Source of the DNA: Clostridium pasteurianum DSM 525 = ATCC 6013
Lineage (GTDB): Bacteria > Bacillota > Clostridia > Clostridiales > Clostridiaceae
Assembly: GCF_000807255.1 (NCBI RefSeq)
Contig: NZ_CP009268.1
Coordinates: forward strand, 1,580,384 to 1,644,383
DNA: 64,000 nt
Reading direction: 5' to 3'
Part shown: one piece after another, positions 1-7,988 of the stretch
Layout: each line of letters begins with the position of its first letter
How positions within the stretch are numbered: position 1 is the first letter of the stretch
The notes under the pieces: model-generated
What the model was told of the DNA's origin: nothing
Databases searched by the model: none
What the model saw: the letters and a program-made list of their open reading frames with translations, nothing else
Translations under genes and position numbers: made by a program

Positions 1-620
1 AAGGAATAAATCAGGTTAATGTAAATGCAAAGGCGGGACTCACCTTTGCATCAGGTTTAAGATCTATATTAAGACAAGACCCGGATATTGTAATGATTGG
101 AGAAATAAGAGACAACGAAACTGCAGAAATTGCCATAAGGGCAGCTATAACAGGACATCTTGTTTTAAGTACCATACACACCAATGATGCTCCTTCTTCT
201 GTTATAAGACTTATGGATATGGGAATAGAACCTTATCTAGTAGCATCGGCAGTGGCGGGAATAGTATCTCAAAGACTTGTAAGAAAAGTCTGTTCTCATT
301 GCAATGAAGAATATGAGGCTACAGAATATGAAAAGAAACTCTTAAATGTGGATGTAAACAAACCTTTAAAGTTAAATAGGGGAAAGGGCTGTGACTACTG
401 CGGCGGTTCAGGATATCTGGGAAGGACAGGCGTCTATGAAATAATGGAAATAGAAAGAGAACATCGAGAGTATATTATGAACAATAAAAATACCGATGAA
501 CTTAGGGATTTGTGCATAAAAAAGGGCATGAAAACCTTGAGAAATTCCTGTATAGATCTAGTTCAAAAGGGTATAACCACCACAGAAGAATTAGCTAGAA
601 TAGCCTATTTAAAAGAGTAA
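1..620 (+). CDS. pilB: Type IV pilus assembly ATPase PilB/GspE, C-terminal part (5' truncated by window edge)
   Basis: The frame is open from base 3, so the gene begins before the window; about 205 C-terminal residues are present. The Walker B region ([12 protein letters not shown]) and the following His-box ([12 protein letters not shown]) of the secretion ATPase family are intact. A tetracysteine zinc module follows: CSHC, then CDYCGGSG about 30 residues later, then GRTGVYEI, as in PilB/GspE extension ATPases rather than PilT. It would power pilus polymerisation at the cytoplasmic face. It is followed 36 bp later by pilC, so the two are co-transcribed. Confidence 0.95.
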   Translation, partial: GINQVNVNAKAGLTFASGLRSILRQDPDIVMIGEIRDNETAEIAIRAAITGHLVLSTIHTNDAPSSVIRLMDMGIEPYLVASAVAGIVSQRLVRKVCSHCNEEYEATEYEKKLLNVDVNKPLKLNRGKGCDYCGGSGYLGRTGVYEIMEIEREHREYIMNNKNTDELRDLCIKKGMKTLRNSCIDLVQKGITTTEELARIAYLKE

Positions 621-656
621 ACAAAAATCTATTCACAAAAAGGGGGTGGATAGTTA

Positions 657-1862
657 ATGCCTACATTTCAATATGAGGCAAAGACACTTAGGGGAAACAT
701 AGTAAAGGGGAAAATTGATGCACCAGATGAAGAGACAATAGTTGAAATACTAAGACGTAAAGACCACTATCCCATAAAAATTGTGGAATACAAGGAAGGT
801 TTCAATGTAAATTTATCTGAATATCAAAGAATTCCAATGAAGGATATATCCATATTTGCCAGACAGTTTGCAGTGGTGCTGGAAGCTGGTATCACTATAC
901 TAAAAGCTATAGAAATACTAAAAGAGCAATCGGAAAATAGGAAGCTGAAGAGAATACTATCAGAGGTTTTTGAAGAAATTCAAAAGGGAAATAGTCTCTC
1001 GGAATCCATGGGTAAACATAAGGACTTTCCAAAGATGTTTATAAGTATGATTGCTGTAGGAGAAGCCAGTGGAACCCTGGACAGTATAATGAACAGAATG
1101 GCAGGTTACTATGATAAGGAGTACAGGCTAAGGCAGAAAATAAAAAGTGCTGTAACCTATCCCATTATAGTAAGTGTATTTGCAGTTTTGGTAATAGCAA
1201 TGCTGGTGACCTTTGTACTTCCAAGATTTGTGGTAATGCTTGACAGCCTGGGAGTTAAGGAATTACCCTTGCCAACAAGAATAGTAATGGGTATCAGCAG
1301 TATACTTCAGCATTATTATATAATAATTGTTCTAATTATTATAGCAATTATAGTTCTAGTAAACAGGGCAATAAAGACTGAAAATGGAACCAAGGCACTG
1401 GATACATTTAAAATGAAAGTACCCATGTTTGGAAGCATCTATCAGAAGATAGTTACAGCCAGATTTGCCAGGACCTTTGGAATACTTGTAACCAGCGGTC
1501 TTTCAGTGATAGACAGTATTGCCATAAGTAAAGAAGTTGTAGGCAATGTGGTAATAAAAAATGTACTGGATGCACTGGAAGAGGACATAAAAAAAGGTGA
1601 AAGCCTGGGAGAAAGCTTAAAAACCAGTAATGTATTCCCTCTTATGTTATCTCAGATGATTAAAATAGGAGAAGAATCTGGAACTCTTGACTACGTTTTG
1701 GACAAGACTGCCGAATTCTATGACGGAGAAGTAGACTCTGCTACAGCACAGATTGCTGTAATGGTAGAGCCGCTTATAATAATAGTTCTTTCGGTGGTGG
1801 TTGGTTTTATAATAATATCCGTAATATTACCTATATTCAATATCTACAATGCTATGGGATAA
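657..1862 (+). CDS. pilC: Type IV pilus inner-membrane platform protein PilC/GspF
   Basis: 401 residues, the normal family length. Two T2SSF domains are visible at roughly residues 70-190 and 270-395, each with the repeated family pattern of FARQFAVVLEAG / FARTFGILVTSG followed by EASGTLD or EESGTLD. Hydrophobic segments lie near residues 170-190, 215-235 and 370-395. A strong ribosome binding site (gggggtgg) precedes the ATG. It forms the membrane platform contacted by PilB and sits between pilB and the major pilin gene, the usual clostridial order. Confidence 0.95.
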   Translation: MPTFQYEAKTLRGNIVKGKIDAPDEETIVEILRRKDHYPIKIVEYKEGFNVNLSEYQRIPMKDISIFARQFAVVLEAGITILKAIEILKEQSENRKLKRILSEVFEEIQKGNSLSESMGKHKDFPKMFISMIAVGEASGTLDSIMNRMAGYYDKEYRLRQKIKSAVTYPIIVSVFAVLVIAMLVTFVLPRFVVMLDSLGVKELPLPTRIVMGISSILQHYYIIIVLIIIAIIVLVNRAIKTENGTKALDTFKMKVPMFGSIYQKIVTARFARTFGILVTSGLSVIDSIAISKEVVGNVVIKNVLDALEEDIKKGESLGESLKTSNVFPLMLSQMIKIGEESGTLDYVLDKTAEFYDGEVDSATAQIAVMVEPLIIIVLSVVVGFIIISVILPIFNIYNAMG

Positions 1863-1937
1863 GGTGATTTTTATTATCAAACTAAACTTATATATTTTGT
1901 ATATATAAAATAAAAAATATTTTAGGAGGCGATTTTT

Positions 1938-2375
1938 ATGAGAAATGCATTAGCATTAAATTCAAACAACATAGAAGTAAACAGAACAAAGAAATCATTA
2001 TTAAAGAAGAAAAAGAAAGGTTTTACATTGGTAGAACTTATTGCGGTAATTGCAATACTTGCTATATTGGCAGCTATTATTGTGCCTAGGGTGGCTAATT
2101 ATACGACTAGTGCTAATGATGCTAAACATTTGGCTAATGCAAAGACTTTGGCAAATGCTATTGAAGCGTACAATGCTGATAATCCAACTACATCAATAGA
2201 TGATAAGGTTGATTTAAGTGCTGATACTCAGAAAAATAAATTAATGTCAGATTATATACAAACTTGGCCAAATGATTTTGATACTATAACTCCACAAGGA
2301 TCTGATTCTACAAAAGCACCAGCTAAATCATATGCGGCATTGAGAGAATATATACAGAGTAATACTAAAAATTAA
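1938..2375 (+). CDS. pilA: Type IV prepilin (major pilin-like), PilA
   Basis: 145 residues with a class III signal: a long basic leader (28 residues, ending in KKKKKG) followed by FTLVELIAVIAILAILAAI, with the conserved Glu at mature position 5 and a helical hydrophobic spine. Prepilin peptidase would cut after the Gly. The leader is long for a type IVa pilin. The ribosome binding site taggaggcg fits the ATG. The gene is alone between pilC and pilM and is followed by a hairpin, which allows high expression relative to the assembly genes. Confidence 0.92.
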   Translation: MRNALALNSNNIEVNRTKKSLLKKKKKGFTLVELIAVIAILAILAAIIVPRVANYTTSANDAKHLANAKTLANAIEAYNADNPTTSIDDKVDLSADTQKNKLMSDYIQTWPNDFDTITPQGSDSTKAPAKSYAALREYIQSNTKN

Positions 2376-2402
2376 CAAATTTAAAGTAGTCAATATAAAA
2401 AG

Positions 2403-2424
2403 CTCGGAGATACTAATCTCCGAG
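2403..2424 (+). terminator. Hairpin downstream of pilA
   Basis: A 9-bp perfect stem (ctcggagat / atctccgag) with a 4-nt loop lies 28 bp after the pilA stop. The T tract behind it is weak (tggtttata), so it may act as a partial terminator or an mRNA 3' stabiliser that sets pilin expression above pilM-pilO. Confidence 0.6.
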
Positions 2425-2502
2425 TGGTTTATAAAATGAGAATTAGTATTTTTTAATATAATTAATATGCTAATAAAGTTAGTTATAAAAAAGGGTGATA
2501 TT

Positions 2503-3531
2503 ATGTTTTCAAAAGATATAATGGCTGTAAACATTGGTGACAGCATTATAAAGATAATAGTAGGGAACAAATCAAATATTAAATTCTGTGAAAGCATAAA
2601 GACTCCAGAAGAAAGTATTGTTAACGGGAAAGTTATAGAGTTGGAGATCGTAGCTTTAGCGTTGAGAAAATTTATAAATAAGAATAATATAAATGTAAAG
2701 AAAATTTCCTTTGCCATAAATGGTCAGGATATTGTTATAAGGCAGATTGAAACTCCAATAATGAAGGATAAAGAGATAAAGAAGTCAGTAGATTGGGAAA
2801 TGAATCAATATCTAAGAGATGAAGGAGAAAACCATTATATTGATTTTGAAAAGGTAGATACCATAGTATTAGAGGATAAAAAAACATATAAGCTTTTAGC
2901 TGTAGCTGCACCTAGGGATAAAATAGATCAATTGGTGGAGCTTTCTAATTCATTAAATATGAAATTAGTTTCTGTAGATGTACTGTCAAATTGCATTGTA
3001 AGAGCCTTTAGAAATCTAGGCATCACTTCTAAGGAAATAGAAAGTATGGCAGTTATTGATATGGGCTATGAAACTACCAGTATAATCATATTGGAAAGTG
3101 GTAAATTTTTTATTGAGAGAGCAGTACCCTTTGGATTGAATAATATTGCCAAGGAAATATGTAGAAAAAATGGCATTGATATAGAAGAGGCTTTTAATTA
3201 TATAGAAGAAAAATATGATATAAATAATTTAAAAGATGAAGATGAAACGGAAAAGAGAATAGAGACTTTAGTGGAGAATGTCTATTCCACCTTTGCAAAG
3301 GTAATACAGTTCTACACTGCCAATAATACAAAAAAGGCTATTGATGAAATTTTTTTAATAGGCAGCGGATGTAAGTTGAAAGGTATGGACAAGTTTACTA
3401 ATAATTATTTTTCCATTAAAACTTCCCTTGTAGATTCACCTGAAATGTTAAATTTGAATATAAAATTCCCTGGAGATAAGGATTTTAAAACATTTGCAAG
3501 TACTTTGGGACTTTTGCTTAGAAAGGAGTAA
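2503..3531 (+). CDS. pilM: Type IV pilus assembly protein PilM (actin-like ATPase)
   Basis: I chose the ATG at 2503 because it has the ribosome binding site (aagggtgat); an upstream in-frame ATG at 2467 has none. The 342-residue product begins MFSKDIMAVNIGDSIIKIIVG and has the PilM/FtsA-like actin fold signatures: an N-terminal phosphate loop, a central AVIDMGYETTSIIILESG motif and a C-terminal IFLIGSGCKLKGMD motif. It would sit in the cytoplasm and bind the N terminus of PilN. The next gene starts 2 bp after its stop. Confidence 0.92.
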   Translation: MFSKDIMAVNIGDSIIKIIVGNKSNIKFCESIKTPEESIVNGKVIELEIVALALRKFINKNNINVKKISFAINGQDIVIRQIETPIMKDKEIKKSVDWEMNQYLRDEGENHYIDFEKVDTIVLEDKKTYKLLAVAAPRDKIDQLVELSNSLNMKLVSVDVLSNCIVRAFRNLGITSKEIESMAVIDMGYETTSIIILESGKFFIERAVPFGLNNIAKEICRKNGIDIEEAFNYIEEKYDINNLKDEDETEKRIETLVENVYSTFAKVIQFYTANNTKKAIDEIFLIGSGCKLKGMDKFTNNYFSIKTSLVDSPEMLNLNIKFPGDKDFKTFASTLGLLLRKE

Positions 3532-3533
3532 TT

Positions 3534-4064
3534 ATGAGAGAACTTAATTTAATTCCCTATGAGCTTAAGAAGAAAAGGGATAAGGAGATTTCCATATACA
3601 AGGCAGCCTTTTATGGAATTATTGCTGTATTTATAATATTCATTGTGCTTTATATTCCAAAACTTGTTCTAAATCATTATATAGCAGAAAAAGATCAGTT
3701 GAAATTGACAATAGATGCCAACAATAATATCAATAAAGAACAAGGAAATTTACTCAGTGAAATAAATAGTTATAAGACCTATACAGAGAAGATAAATAGT
3801 ATAGAAAAGGTAAAGGTTTTGATTAGTGATAAAATCAGCGGTATACAAAAACTTGTACCTAAGGATTTAACAATTACAACATTAAACTATAATAATAAAA
3901 TTATCACTATAAATGGGACTACCAATAATTATAATTCCATAAGTGAATTTGCTGCCAACTTACAGCTTTCAGATAACTATAAGAATTCAAGAATAAACAG
4001 CATAACTTCTTCAGGTGGTGAAGGTGGAATTTTAAGTTATGAGTTTACTATAGTTATTAATTGA
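3534..4064 (+). CDS. pilN: Type IV pilus assembly protein PilN
   Basis: 176 residues. The N terminus MRELNLIPYELKKKR matches the conserved PilN peptide (NLIPYE) that docks into PilM. One transmembrane helix follows at about residues 25-47, then a coiled-coil stretch and a small alpha/beta domain on the outer side. It is translationally coupled to pilM and lies directly before the pilO-like gene, completing the PilMNO alignment subcomplex. Confidence 0.9.
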   Translation: MRELNLIPYELKKKRDKEISIYKAAFYGIIAVFIIFIVLYIPKLVLNHYIAEKDQLKLTIDANNNINKEQGNLLSEINSYKTYTEKINSIEKVKVLISDKISGIQKLVPKDLTITTLNYNNKIITINGTTNNYNSISEFAANLQLSDNYKNSRINSITSSGGEGGILSYEFTIVIN

Positions 4065-4078
4065 TAGGCGGTGATTAA

Positions 4079-4756
4079 ATGAATAATTTGAGTAAGAGGG
4101 AAAAATATTTGATAGTGATAATTGGAATTTTAGCTGTTATATATTTATATTATAATTTTTTCCTTTCCTCTGTAATTGACAATATAAAGGCGGAAAAATC
4201 AGCAGTGACTGCTTATAATACACAGCTGCAAAATATAAATGAAATGAAGGCTTCAAACCAAAAGCTTATTAGGCAATTAGATGATTTAAAGGAGAAGAAT
4301 AATAAGAATTCCATTGCACTGCCTAATTTTGAAAAAAACCCTGAAATTGCATATAGATTGAAATCCATTGCAGATGCTAATAAGGTGAATATAAGTAATG
4401 TGAGTTTGTCTCAGCCTACTACTTATAGTCAGAGTTCTAACACTACCAGCAGTTCAAGTAATAGTAATAATTCACAGAACAATAATACTGTTAATGCAAA
4501 ACCAGGAAGTCTTTTGAGTATACCAGTGAATTTAAGTGTTAATGGAGAATATGATGGAATAATAAAATTTATTTCTTCTATAGAAAAAGATGAGAGAATT
4601 TCTATAATAAATACCATTAATTTAGGTTCCCAAGATGGTAATGGAATTACGGCAACTATTACATTGAATTATTTTTATGTTACAGCATCTGATAAGAATA
4701 AAGCAGAGTATGATTTTAATAAGGGGGATTATGGTAAGGATAATCCGTTTAAATAA
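4079..4756 (+). CDS. pilO: Type IV pilus assembly protein PilO-like
   Basis: 225 residues with a short cytoplasmic N terminus, one transmembrane helix (about residues 10-30), a coiled coil and a C-terminal ferredoxin-like domain, the PilO layout. Between the coil and the domain is a Ser/Asn/Gln-rich linker (about residues 115-142), a low-complexity insertion not typical of the family. The ribosome binding site is taggcggtg. It is the last gene of the plus-strand pil operon and ends at a bidirectional terminator. Assignment rests on position and topology more than on sequence. Confidence 0.82.
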   Translation: MNNLSKREKYLIVIIGILAVIYLYYNFFLSSVIDNIKAEKSAVTAYNTQLQNINEMKASNQKLIRQLDDLKEKNNKNSIALPNFEKNPEIAYRLKSIADANKVNISNVSLSQPTTYSQSSNTTSSSSNSNNSQNNNTVNAKPGSLLSIPVNLSVNGEYDGIIKFISSIEKDERISIINTINLGSQDGNGITATITLNYFYVTASDKNKAEYDFNKGDYGKDNPFK

Positions 4757-4805
4757 AAAATAAGCCTGTTAAAGATATTAGATTTCTAAACAGGCTTATT
4801 TTTAT
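4756..4805. terminator. Bidirectional Rho-independent terminator between pilO and the minor pilin operon
   Basis: A 15-bp stem (aaaaataagcctgtt / aacaggcttattttt) with A and T runs on both sides separates the convergent pilO gene and the minus-strand minor pilin genes. It can terminate transcription in both directions. Confidence 0.88.
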
Positions 4806-5317
4806 TGTTGATCAGAGTAATAATATATTATATTTCCCCAATTTTGATCCTCTTGAATTTCGTTATGGATATTATTTAAGAGACAAGTAAAGGTCAGTTC
4901 ATAATTTTGATTGTTAGAGTTATCGGTGACTTTTATCTTTAGCACTGATGGAGCTGAATTGTCAGAAGCTTTATTCAATTCCTCAACATTCATGCTTGAT
5001 AATTGGTTTATAATAATTTTTTCAGAAGTTATGGTGTTATTTGATATAGTTTGTTCAATTAAATTATTATCTTTTACAGTTATAGCATAATAGGTACCTG
5101 ATATATTCTTAGTTGCACTTACATTAGTTGCATTTCTCAATTCTCTTGTTATATAGTCTGCAGCAATTCGTGTATTTTGTTGGCTATAACTTTGATTAAC
5201 AGATTTATTAAAAATTTTATTGCTGAAATTATTAATAGCGAAAACCAAGGTTAATACTATAAGTATTATAGGAATAACTGCTATTAACTCTATTAAACTA
5301 AAGCCTTTATTTTTCAA
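4802..5317 (-). CDS. Minor pilin / pseudopilin
   Basis: 171 residues. Its N terminus MKNKG-FSLIELIAVIPIILIV is a class III prepilin signal with a five-residue leader and Glu at mature position 5. The start codon is TTG, and the nearest strong ribosome binding site (aaggaggag) lies about 13 nt upstream, which is long. The rest resembles GspJ-type pseudopilins only in size and general pattern. It is the last gene of a three-gene minus-strand set and probably contributes to a pilus tip or priming complex. Confidence 0.8.
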   Translation of the reverse strand: MKNKGFSLIELIAVIPIILIVLTLVFAINNFSNKIFNKSVNQSYSQQNTRIAADYITRELRNATNVSATKNISGTYYAITVKDNNLIEQTISNNTITSEKIIINQLSSMNVEELNKASDNSAPSVLKIKVTDNSNNQNYELTFTCLLNNIHNEIQEDQNWGNIIYYYSDQQ

Positions 5318-5347
5318 TTTAAATATTTTAATCTCCTCCTTGTATAA

Positions 5348-5707
5348 TTAATTTTCAGGAGTACCATCTGGAACAAAAGTTGATATTGTTATGTTGTTTA
5401 ATGTATCAGTAATAGTTATTTTTCTACCACTAAAACTACTATTAGGAATACTACTAAAGGTAGTAGAATATGGTGATATATTTACATTTATATTAGAATT
5501 TTCAGGGCGATAATCAGGATTTTGTATAACCTTATCCATTTCTTCTTTCAATTCAAAAGTGTTTGTAGTTCTGGTTCCATTTAAGTGTGTATTTTTATAA
5601 TAACTTACAAACATTGGAGTGAATGCAACCAATACAATAGAAATTATGGCTATAGCTGCGATTTGTTCTACTAAGGTAAAGCCTTTTTTGTTTAGATGAA
5701 AATTCAT
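5348..5707 (-). CDS. Minor pilin / pseudopilin
   Basis: 119 residues beginning MNFHLNKKG-FTLVEQIAAIAIISIVLVAF, a class III prepilin signal with a nine-residue leader and Glu5. The size and the Val-rich helix fit a GspI/PilV-like minor pilin. The ATG has a strong ribosome binding site (aggaggttt). It lies 30 bp upstream of the next minor pilin gene in the same operon. Confidence 0.82.
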   Translation of the reverse strand: MNFHLNKKGFTLVEQIAAIAIISIVLVAFTPMFVSYYKNTHLNGTRTTNTFELKEEMDKVIQNPDYRPENSNINVNISPYSTTFSSIPNSSFSGRKITITDTLNNITISTFVPDGTPEN

Positions 5708-5734
5708 TATTTGAAACCTCCTTAGATTAATTAG

Positions 5735-7036
5735 CTATTTCCAAGTTTTTTTGTATGTTACAGTGGTTGATGGAGTATATGGTAGTTTATCTAGAAAATT
5801 AGCTTTAGATGTATTCTTTGGAAATTCAACACCTGCTCCACTACTGTTTATAATAATATTATTCCCTATAATAGCACCGTTTTTAACTTTTCCACTTCCA
5901 TATAAGGTGATAGTTGCATTAGGTGCATACAATATTCCATAAATATTAGCATTGCCGTATAGGTTAATATTATCACTAGTTGTAGAAATAATATCTCCAT
6001 TTATGGTTACACTACCTGCAATATCTATAGGCGAATTTCCTATATAAAGAGATGCATTTATAGAAGAATTCTGATTAATTCTTAAAGGTAGATTTCTATT
6101 ATAACAATATAATTTAAGTTGCTTTGACAATCCAGAATTATTTATTAATCCATTTAAATTAGTTATATTATCTACAAAAAGACTTACATCTCCAGAACCA
6201 TTAATTAGTAAATTGCCCCAATTTACATTTAGATTTTTGATCCTTATTATAGTATTAGTACCGCTAGGTGCATTAATTTTAAGATTATATGGACTAGTTA
6301 CTGTAATATTATCATAGTATTCATTATTATAAATTTCAGGATTTGTGTTTTCCCAATTTGTAGTGATATCAGCTTTTTTGTTTAAAGTGTTTATTTCAGG
6401 ATATGGATACAAAGAAAAATTTGGTGTAGGAAAATTGTAAGTAGAAGTTAGATTTGATACATTTACACTTTTGTTTGTATTATTAATTATTGGAATATAA
6501 GAGCGAATTGTACCATTTATATTAAAATCCCAATTAAGTGTTATAGGATTTATATTAGAACTTGTACCAACATCACCAACAATAGTACTACTAGCTATAC
6601 TGACACTATTTATTCCCCAAACAGCTGCTGTTATATCAGAAATATCATTACCATTATCTATATGTGCATTTAATAGCATAGTTGCTGTATCAGTTATATC
6701 AGAATTAATACCATTATTAACTTTCCCTGTTGATTTTATTATAATTTTATTAGAATCAATTTCATCCTTATGTATATCAATATCAAAGCTGCCATTTTCA
6801 AAAGAATTATTATTGGATTCTATAGGAAATGATAAATTACTTTGCTGTTTTATCCACTCTGCAGCAGCTTCAGCACCACCTCTTGCAATATAATAAGCTT
6901 GAATTTTCTTCTGCTGATTTACAGATGTTTTAGTTTCTGCAGATAATGTTGTAGAAACAGCCATTATTAATATTAGTAATGAAAGTGAAATTCCTAAAGC
7001 TAGTACTAAAGAAGAGCCTTTATGTTTTCTTTTCAA
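5735..7036 (-). CDS. PilX/GspK-like minor pilus protein with a large passenger domain
   Basis: 433 residues. The N terminus (MKRKHKGSSLVLALGISLSLLILI) is the PilX-type N-terminal helix, followed by the family signature AYYIARGGAEAAAEW near residue 50. It lacks the usual Phe1 and Glu5, as GspK-like tip subunits do. The C-terminal half is repetitive in Gly, Asn, Ile and Ser, with a beta-helix-like or polymer-forming character (INGDI, ANIYGILYAPNATITLYGSG). The start is TTG behind an aaggagc site. It is the first gene of the minor pilin operon and is likely the tip component. Confidence 0.75.
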   Translation of the reverse strand: MKRKHKGSSLVLALGISLSLLILIMAVSTTLSAETKTSVNQQKKIQAYYIARGGAEAAAEWIKQQSNLSFPIESNNNSFENGSFDIDIHKDEIDSNKIIIKSTGKVNNGINSDITDTATMLLNAHIDNGNDISDITAAVWGINSVSIASSTIVGDVGTSSNINPITLNWDFNINGTIRSYIPIINNTNKSVNVSNLTSTYNFPTPNFSLYPYPEINTLNKKADITTNWENTNPEIYNNEYYDNITVTSPYNLKINAPSGTNTIIRIKNLNVNWGNLLINGSGDVSLFVDNITNLNGLINNSGLSKQLKLYCYNRNLPLRINQNSSINASLYIGNSPIDIAGSVTINGDIISTTSDNINLYGNANIYGILYAPNATITLYGSGKVKNGAIIGNNIIINSSGAGVEFPKNTSKANFLDKLPYTPSTTVTYKKTWK

Positions 7037-7342
7037 TTAAATCAGCTCCTTATGATAAAATTGTATTTATATTTAAAGTAAATAAGTTAATATTATGTTA
7101 TTTGTCATCTTAATTAAATTATAATATATATATTATAATAAATCTATAATCTCAGTTATATCAATAAGTAGTAAATATATTTATAGTACTAAATGTAATT
7201 AATAAATTGAGATCAATAAGAGATTTACTGATAAAAATAAATATAAGATACAATATAAATCACTCCCAACATGAAAAATTTACCACATCTGTAAAATTGA
7301 ATTCATCAATCCCATATGCTATAATAAAAAATATTCTATTAG
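7037..7342. other. Intergenic region between divergent genes
   Basis: About 306 bp of very AT-rich DNA separate the minor pilin operon (minus) and the coiled-coil gene (plus). Apart from the plus-strand promoter listed separately I see no gene or strong hairpin. Confidence 0.5.
7297..7325 (+). promoter_or_regulatory. Consensus-like sigma-A promoter
   Basis: TTGAAT at 7297-7302 and TATAAT at 7320-7325 are separated by exactly 17 bp. The start of transcription would fall near 7332, only about 23 nt before the proposed TTG start of the following small gene. Confidence 0.7.
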
Positions 7343-7354
7343 GTGGTGATGATT

Positions 7355-7657
7355 TTGGATAAAGAAACAAAACAGATGTTTGAATTGGTATTAAAAAAAC
7401 TTGATAGCATGGAAAAAAGATTTGATAGTATGGAAACAAGACAGGAGAGCATGGAAACAGGACAAGAAAGTATGCAAAAAAGACAAGACGAAATGTATTT
7501 ACTTTTCAGGTCTTTAGAGGAAAATGTGAAAGTAACAAGAGCAGAGCAAGAAAAAGCAACATATATACTGGCAGATATGCAGGGTAAGATTACAAAATCA
7601 ACTGAAAAAGTAGAGGATCACGAAAAGGTTATAGAGCAGATTAGAGCAATAAATTAG
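7355..7657 (+). CDS. Small coiled-coil protein, function unknown
   Basis: About 100 residues. I place the start at the TTG at 7355 because the ribosome binding site aggtggtga (7341-7349) is correctly spaced from it; in-frame GTG/ATG codons at 7343-7349 overlap that site. The product is highly charged and helical, with a short internal repeat built on S-M-E-x-R/G-Q-E-S (residues about 15-45) that reads as a heptad coiled coil. It has no membrane segment or catalytic motif. It lies between the minor pilin operon and the glycan genes. Confidence 0.65.
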   Translation: MDKETKQMFELVLKKLDSMEKRFDSMETRQESMETGQESMQKRQDEMYLLFRSLEENVKVTRAEQEKATYILADMQGKITKSTEKVEDHEKVIEQIRAIN

Positions 7658-7988
7658 TATTATAATATAATAAAAGCTGATATAAAATTATTAAGAAAAA
7701 TATGTGGATTACAATTTAATATATAGATTTAATGGATAGTTAGAAATAGCTATCTTTTTTATTTTTTGAACATCTATTTGTGCTTGAAAAAATCAAGGTA
7801 TGAATAAATTTTTACTTTATTATATTTTCTGACTTTATAACTTTATTGGCCTAAGTTTACATATTATGTAGTAATCTACTATATAAAAATAGCATAATAT
7901 ATAGTAAGATGTATTACTTGTAGATATATTACACTATTGATTAATATTTTTTTACATTTTATTTTAATATCTTTAAATAGGATTTGTA
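7658..7988. other. Intergenic region
   Basis: About 331 bp of AT-rich sequence. It holds one terminator hairpin (7735-7760) for the coiled-coil gene and then the leader of the TIM-barrel gene. I see nothing else in it. Confidence 0.5.
7735..7760 (+). terminator. Rho-independent terminator after the coiled-coil gene
   Basis: A 7-bp stem gatagtt / agctatc (one G-T pair) with a 6-nt loop is followed directly by tttttt and another T-rich run. Confidence 0.65.
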
